A stretch of DNA of 8,300 nucleotides, from NCBI GenBank assembly GCA_964599835.1, contig CAZRHF010000102.1:1-8300 (forward strand). The letters are read 5' to 3'. Position 1 is the first letter of the stretch. Each line of letters starts with the position of its first letter. The notes under the pieces were generated by a model, which did no database searches, had not been told where the DNA came from, and saw only the letters and a program-made list of their open reading frames with translations. This document shows, piece after piece, positions 6,295-8,300 of this stretch. This DNA is from SFWF01 sp964599835. GTDB lineage: Bacteria; Bacillota; Clostridia; Oscillospirales; Acutalibacteraceae. Position numbers and translations under genes: made by a program.

Positions 6295-7317
6295 TTATCT
6301 CTGTACTCTTCCCGAGCCGTCGCCGCCGGCAAGCTTTTCTACTTCAGAAACGCTTACGCGGTTAAAGTCGCCTTCGATGGAGTGCTTAAGGGCAGATGCG
6401 GCAACCGCAAATTCAACTGCCTCCTGAGTGTTCTTTCCCGAAAGGAGGGAGTAGATAAGTCCTGCGCCGAAGGAATCACCGCCGCCGACACGGTCGACGA
6501 TGTGGAGGTGGTATTCCTTGGAGAAGCAGTAGTTCTCGCCGTCATAGAGCATTGCGGCCCAGTCGTTATCGCTGGCCGAAATGGAGGAGCGAAGGGTTAT
6601 TGCAACCTTCTCAAAACCGAATTTGTCGGCAAGCTGCTTAGCAACGCTCTTATAGCCCTCGTGGTTTAATTTTCCGCCGTAGATGTCGGTGTTTTCAGCC
6701 TCAATTCCGAATACGTCCTTTGCATCCTCTTCGTTGGAGATGCAGACGTCGACGTATTTACAAAGCTCGGTCATAGCCTCTCTTGCCTGGTCTCTGGTCC
6801 AGAGCTTTCCGCGGTAGTTAAGGTCGCAGGAGATCTTAACGCCCTTCTTCTTTGCGGCGATACAGGCGGCCTTGCAGATCTCAACAAGGTTTGCGCCCAG
6901 CGCGGGGGTGATTCCGGTAAAGTGGAACCAGTCGGCACCCTCAAAGATGTCGTCCCAGTCGAAGTCCTCGGGAGAAGCCGTCTGAATGGAGGAATGTGCA
7001 CGGTCGTAAATACATACAGAGCCTCTCTGAGAAGCGCCTTTTTCAAGATAGTAGATACCAACCCTCTCGCCGCCTCTTACGATATCGTCGGTGTCTACGC
7101 CGAAGTAGCGAAGAGAATCAACGGCGGCCTGACCGATAGCGTGCTTAGGCAGCTTCGTAACGTATGCGGCGTTCATTCCGAAGTTAGCAAGAGAGACGGC
7201 AACGTTGGCCTCTCCGCCACCGAAGGTGGCCTGCATCTGATCGTTCTGGAAGAAACGGTAGTAGCCGTTGGGGGCAAGGCGAAGCATAATTTCGCCGAAG
7301 GTAACTATTCTTTTCAT
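6295..7317 (-). CDS. kdgK: PfkB-family sugar kinase, probable 2-keto-3-deoxygluconate kinase
   Basis: The protein has 340 residues, the normal length for KDG kinases. The ATG at 7317 is preceded by AGAGGTG at suitable spacing; an in-frame ATG ten codons upstream has no such site. The N terminus has TFGEIMLRLAP. The ribokinase-fold sugar-binding motif GGGEANVA is at 33-40. The middle has CDLNYRGKLW, typical of KDG kinases, then SNEEDA. The PfkB signature RVGGGDSFGAG carries the catalytic base Asp281. The enzyme would phosphorylate 2-keto-3-deoxygluconate to KDPG at the end of pectin or uronate breakdown. No aldolase or uronate gene is adjacent, so another ketose or deoxy sugar remains possible. 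Its promoter holds an 18-base inverted repeat that could be an operator. The family is certain; the substrate is moderately supported. Confidence 0.85.
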   Translation of the reverse strand: MKRIVTFGEIMLRLAPNGYYRFFQNDQMQATFGGGEANVAVSLANFGMNAAYVTKLPKHAIGQAAVDSLRYFGVDTDDIVRGGERVGIYYLEKGASQRGSVCIYDRAHSSIQTASPEDFDWDDIFEGADWFHFTGITPALGANLVEICKAACIAAKKKGVKISCDLNYRGKLWTRDQAREAMTELCKYVDVCISNEEDAKDVFGIEAENTDIYGGKLNHEGYKSVAKQLADKFGFEKVAITLRSSISASDNDWAAMLYDGENYCFSKEYHLHIVDRVGGGDSFGAGLIYSLLSGKNTQEAVEFAVAASALKHSIEGDFNRVSVSEVEKLAGGDGSGRVQR

Positions 7318-7349
7318 AATAAAACACCTCTGTTTGAATTTATGCACCC

Positions 7350-7378
7350 ATTATACAACATTTTTCCAAAAATGTACA
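7350..7378 (-). promoter_or_regulatory. Promoter of the sugar kinase
   Basis: On the minus strand the -10 is a perfect TATAAT (7350-7355). Seventeen bases upstream lies a weak -35, TGTACA (7373-7378), four of six matches. The start would be near 7343, leaving a leader of about 26 bases. The weak -35 and the overlapping inverted repeat fit a regulated promoter. Confidence 0.7.
7358..7375. promoter_or_regulatory. Inverted repeat in the kinase promoter, candidate operator
   Basis: ACATTTTT (7358-7365) and AAAAATGT (7368-7375) are perfect inverted 8-base arms with two bases between. The repeat fills the spacer between -10 and -35 and overlaps the -35, a classic repressor position. No T run follows it on either strand as in a terminator. 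The regulator is unknown. Confidence 0.55.
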
Positions 7379-7417
7379 TAGCAAATTTAAGCCTTCACAT
7401 TGCAAAAATAATCATTA

Positions 7418-7446
7418 TTGACTATTTTGAGCAAAGCGGTTAAAAT
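7418..7446 (+). promoter_or_regulatory. Sigma-A promoter of the DUF1292 gene
   Basis: The -35 is TTGACT (7418-7423), the spacer is 17 bases and the -10 is TAAAAT (7441-7446). The start would be near 7453, 24 bases before the ATG. It is divergent from the kinase promoter. Confidence 0.85.
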
Positions 7447-7476
7447 GTATATAAATAATATGAACGGAGAATAATT

Positions 7477-7785
7477 ATGACAGATAATAAAGAACTTGAA
7501 TACACCCCCGATATCGTAAACCTTACCGACGATGAGGGAAACGAATACACCTTTGAGGTCCTTGACGCAATAGAGTCGGACGACGGACGCTATCTTGCAA
7601 TGCTTCCCGTCTACGACGATCCTCAGAAGCAGCTTGAAGACAGCGGTGAGCTGGTCATCGTTAAGGTCGGAGAGGAAGACGGTGAGGAATACCTCTATCC
7701 CATCGAGGACGACGACGAATACGATTTCGTTGCCGACGCCTTTATCGAAAGACTTCAGGACGTTTACGAGATCGACGAACAGTAG
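7477..7785 (+). CDS. DUF1292 family protein (YrzB-like)
   Basis: The protein has 102 residues. The ATG has GGAG (7466-7469) seven bases upstream. It is a single small acidic domain with no signal peptide or membrane segment, so it is probably cytosolic. It has the DUF1292 pattern: an N-terminal strand DIVNLTDDEGNEYTFEVLD (13-31), a second part with RYLAMLPVYD (43-52), ELVIVKV (63-69), an acidic stretch EEDGEEYLYPIEDDDEYD (70-87) and a C-terminal helix FVADAFIERL. DUF1292 proteins are common in Firmicutes, often near alaS and the ruvX-type gene, but their role is not established. Here the gene stands alone with its own promoter and without those neighbours. I see no clear terminator after it; hairpin array 3 begins about 20 bases downstream. 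Confidence 0.88.
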   Translation: MTDNKELEYTPDIVNLTDDEGNEYTFEVLDAIESDDGRYLAMLPVYDDPQKQLEDSGELVIVKVGEEDGEEYLYPIEDDDEYDFVADAFIERLQDVYEIDEQ

Positions 7786-7807
7786 ATCAGGGACGAGGGC
7801 CCTAAAA

Positions 7808-8012
7808 ATGATGCAGCGCTTCGCCCTATGAAGATATGATGGTAGGCTATGCCTAATGATGGTTGTGCTTTGCACAAATTAAGGAGTCTGCGGCGCATTT
7901 ATACATCCGTGCCGAAGGCACACCGAAATTTTGCCTTCAGGCAAAGCTTCATTACTTGTACCATCATTTGCGAAGCAACCTTCGTTTTATGTATTTTCTC
8001 CGCGAAGGCGGA
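7808..8012. repeat. Hairpin array 3 (ATGATG/CATCAT linker)
   Basis: ATGATG occurs at 7808, 7836 and 7856, and its inverse CCATCAT at 7961-7967. Perfect hairpins are TAGGC/GCCTA (7843-7855, loop TAT), TTGTGC/GCACAA (7863-7877, loop TTT), GTGCC/GGCAC (7909-7921, loop GAA), TTTGCC/GGCAAA (7930-7945, loop TTCA), TTGC/GCAA (7968-7978, loop GAA) and TCCGC/GCGGA (7999-8012, loop GAAG). AATGATGGT (7855-7863) pairs with ACCATCATT (7960-7968) to enclose the centre. It is more degenerate than array 2 and fills the gap between the DUF1292 gene and the 6S RNA. No coding content is seen. Confidence 0.75.
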
Positions 8013-8021
8013 AGATAAAAA

Positions 8022-8212
8022 TAATGTCCTGCCCTGTTCGCGGACTGCGGCACTTATAACCCTACAACCTTTTTATTGGGAGTTTAGACTCGCTCGCAGG
8101 TGAGCAGGCCTCCCGCCTTTTGGCGGACGTTGGAAGCCCGAACCGAGCGGCGGACACCCACCTGCTTTGTCGCAGGTTATCTTAGTGCCCGATACGGCAG
8201 GGCGGGACGCAA
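8022..8212 (+). ncRNA. ssrS: 6S RNA
   Basis: An 11-pair closing stem, GTCCTGCCCTG (8026-8036) with CAGGGCGGGAC (8198-8208, one G-U), bounds about 190 bases, the usual 6S length. Internal features follow the 6S plan: TGTTCGCGG next to the closing stem, GGCAC/GTGCC (8049-8053 with 8185-8189), a large central bubble, then GCAGGTG/CACCTGC (8096-8102 with 8159-8165) and an apical CCGCC/GGCGG hairpin (8113-8126). The stretch GGTGAGCAGGCC, later GAAGCC and GACACCCACCT, recalls the E. coli 6S sequence. ACCTGC/GCAGGT (8160-8165 with 8172-8177) is the alternative 3' bubble hairpin. 6S RNA mimics an open promoter and binds housekeeping RNA polymerase in stationary phase. Ends are approximate; no convincing promoter or terminator was found beside it. 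Confidence 0.82.
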
Positions 8213-8274
8213 TTAAAAGAAAAACAGGCACCTTCGGGGTTAAACTGAACAAGTCCAGTAAAAACGGACAATAG

Positions 8275-8295
8275 AAAAAAGAACCCCTCCTATGG
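8275..8295. terminator. Possible left arm of a terminator cut by the window end
   Basis: Six A residues followed by GAACCCCTCCTATGG resemble the left half of a bidirectional terminator like those at 97 and 6048. The matching right arm would lie beyond 8300. Between 8213 and 8274 I see no gene or clear signal. Confidence 0.25.
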
Positions 8296-8300
8296 TAAAA

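Noticed and set aside
7387..7875. Minus-strand 162-residue open frame opposite DUF1292
   Set aside because: It spans two promoters and hairpin array 3, and is the complement of the acidic DUF1292 gene.
7849..8103. Plus-strand 84-residue open frame
   Set aside because: It runs through hairpin array 3 into the 6S RNA and has no RBS.
8233..8277. Terminator for 6S RNA (GGGGTT with AACCCC)
   Set aside because: The loop is about 29 bases long and no T run follows.

Overview
The window looks like a chromosomal segment of a low-to-mid GC Gram-positive bacterium of the Clostridia (an Oscillospiraceae/Ruminococcaceae-like gut anaerobe). The evidence is strong Shine-Dalgarno sites, textbook sigma-A promoters, a dockerin-bearing secreted protein, a group II-style ECF transporter S component, a DUF1292 gene and a 6S RNA. 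No taxonomic marker is present, so this is an inference.

Layout. (a) 1-4485, minus strand: a 1454-residue secreted protein with a signal peptide, a beta-sandwich region, two beta-helix cassettes, an internal dockerin and two tandem CE4 (NodB) deacetylase domains. It ends in a terminator whose stem overlaps the stop codon. (b) 4486-4777: divergent promoters. (c) 4778-6038, plus strand: a cobalamin riboswitch, a terminator and a possible RBS-sequestering arm, then a DUF4430 lipoprotein and an ECF S component overlapping by one base. This reads as a compact B12 uptake operon. (d) 6048-6083: a bidirectional terminator. (e) 6295-7317, minus strand: a PfkB-family sugar kinase, probably 2-keto-3-deoxygluconate kinase. 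(f) 7318-7476: divergent promoters with an inverted repeat in the kinase promoter. (g) 7477-7785, plus strand: a DUF1292 protein. (h) about 8022-8212: a 6S RNA.

Three intergenic stretches (1-62, 6100-6293, 7808-8012) hold the most unusual structure. Each is an array of short perfect hairpins with different stems, joined by a short conserved linker. In the middle array the linker occurs four times as GCGATAT and then four times as its reverse complement ATATCGC. The array can therefore fold into a nested ladder of junctions with a hairpin branch on most sides. The other two arrays use a different linker (ATGATG/CATCAT). Several loops are GNA triloops closed by C-G, a class known to be exceptionally stable in single-stranded DNA. 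I do not recognise a named family for these arrays.

The genes form separate transcription units with no single shared pathway. The clearest functional unit is the riboswitch, lipoprotein and S component. It lacks ECF A and T subunits here, so it presumably uses a shared energising module encoded elsewhere.
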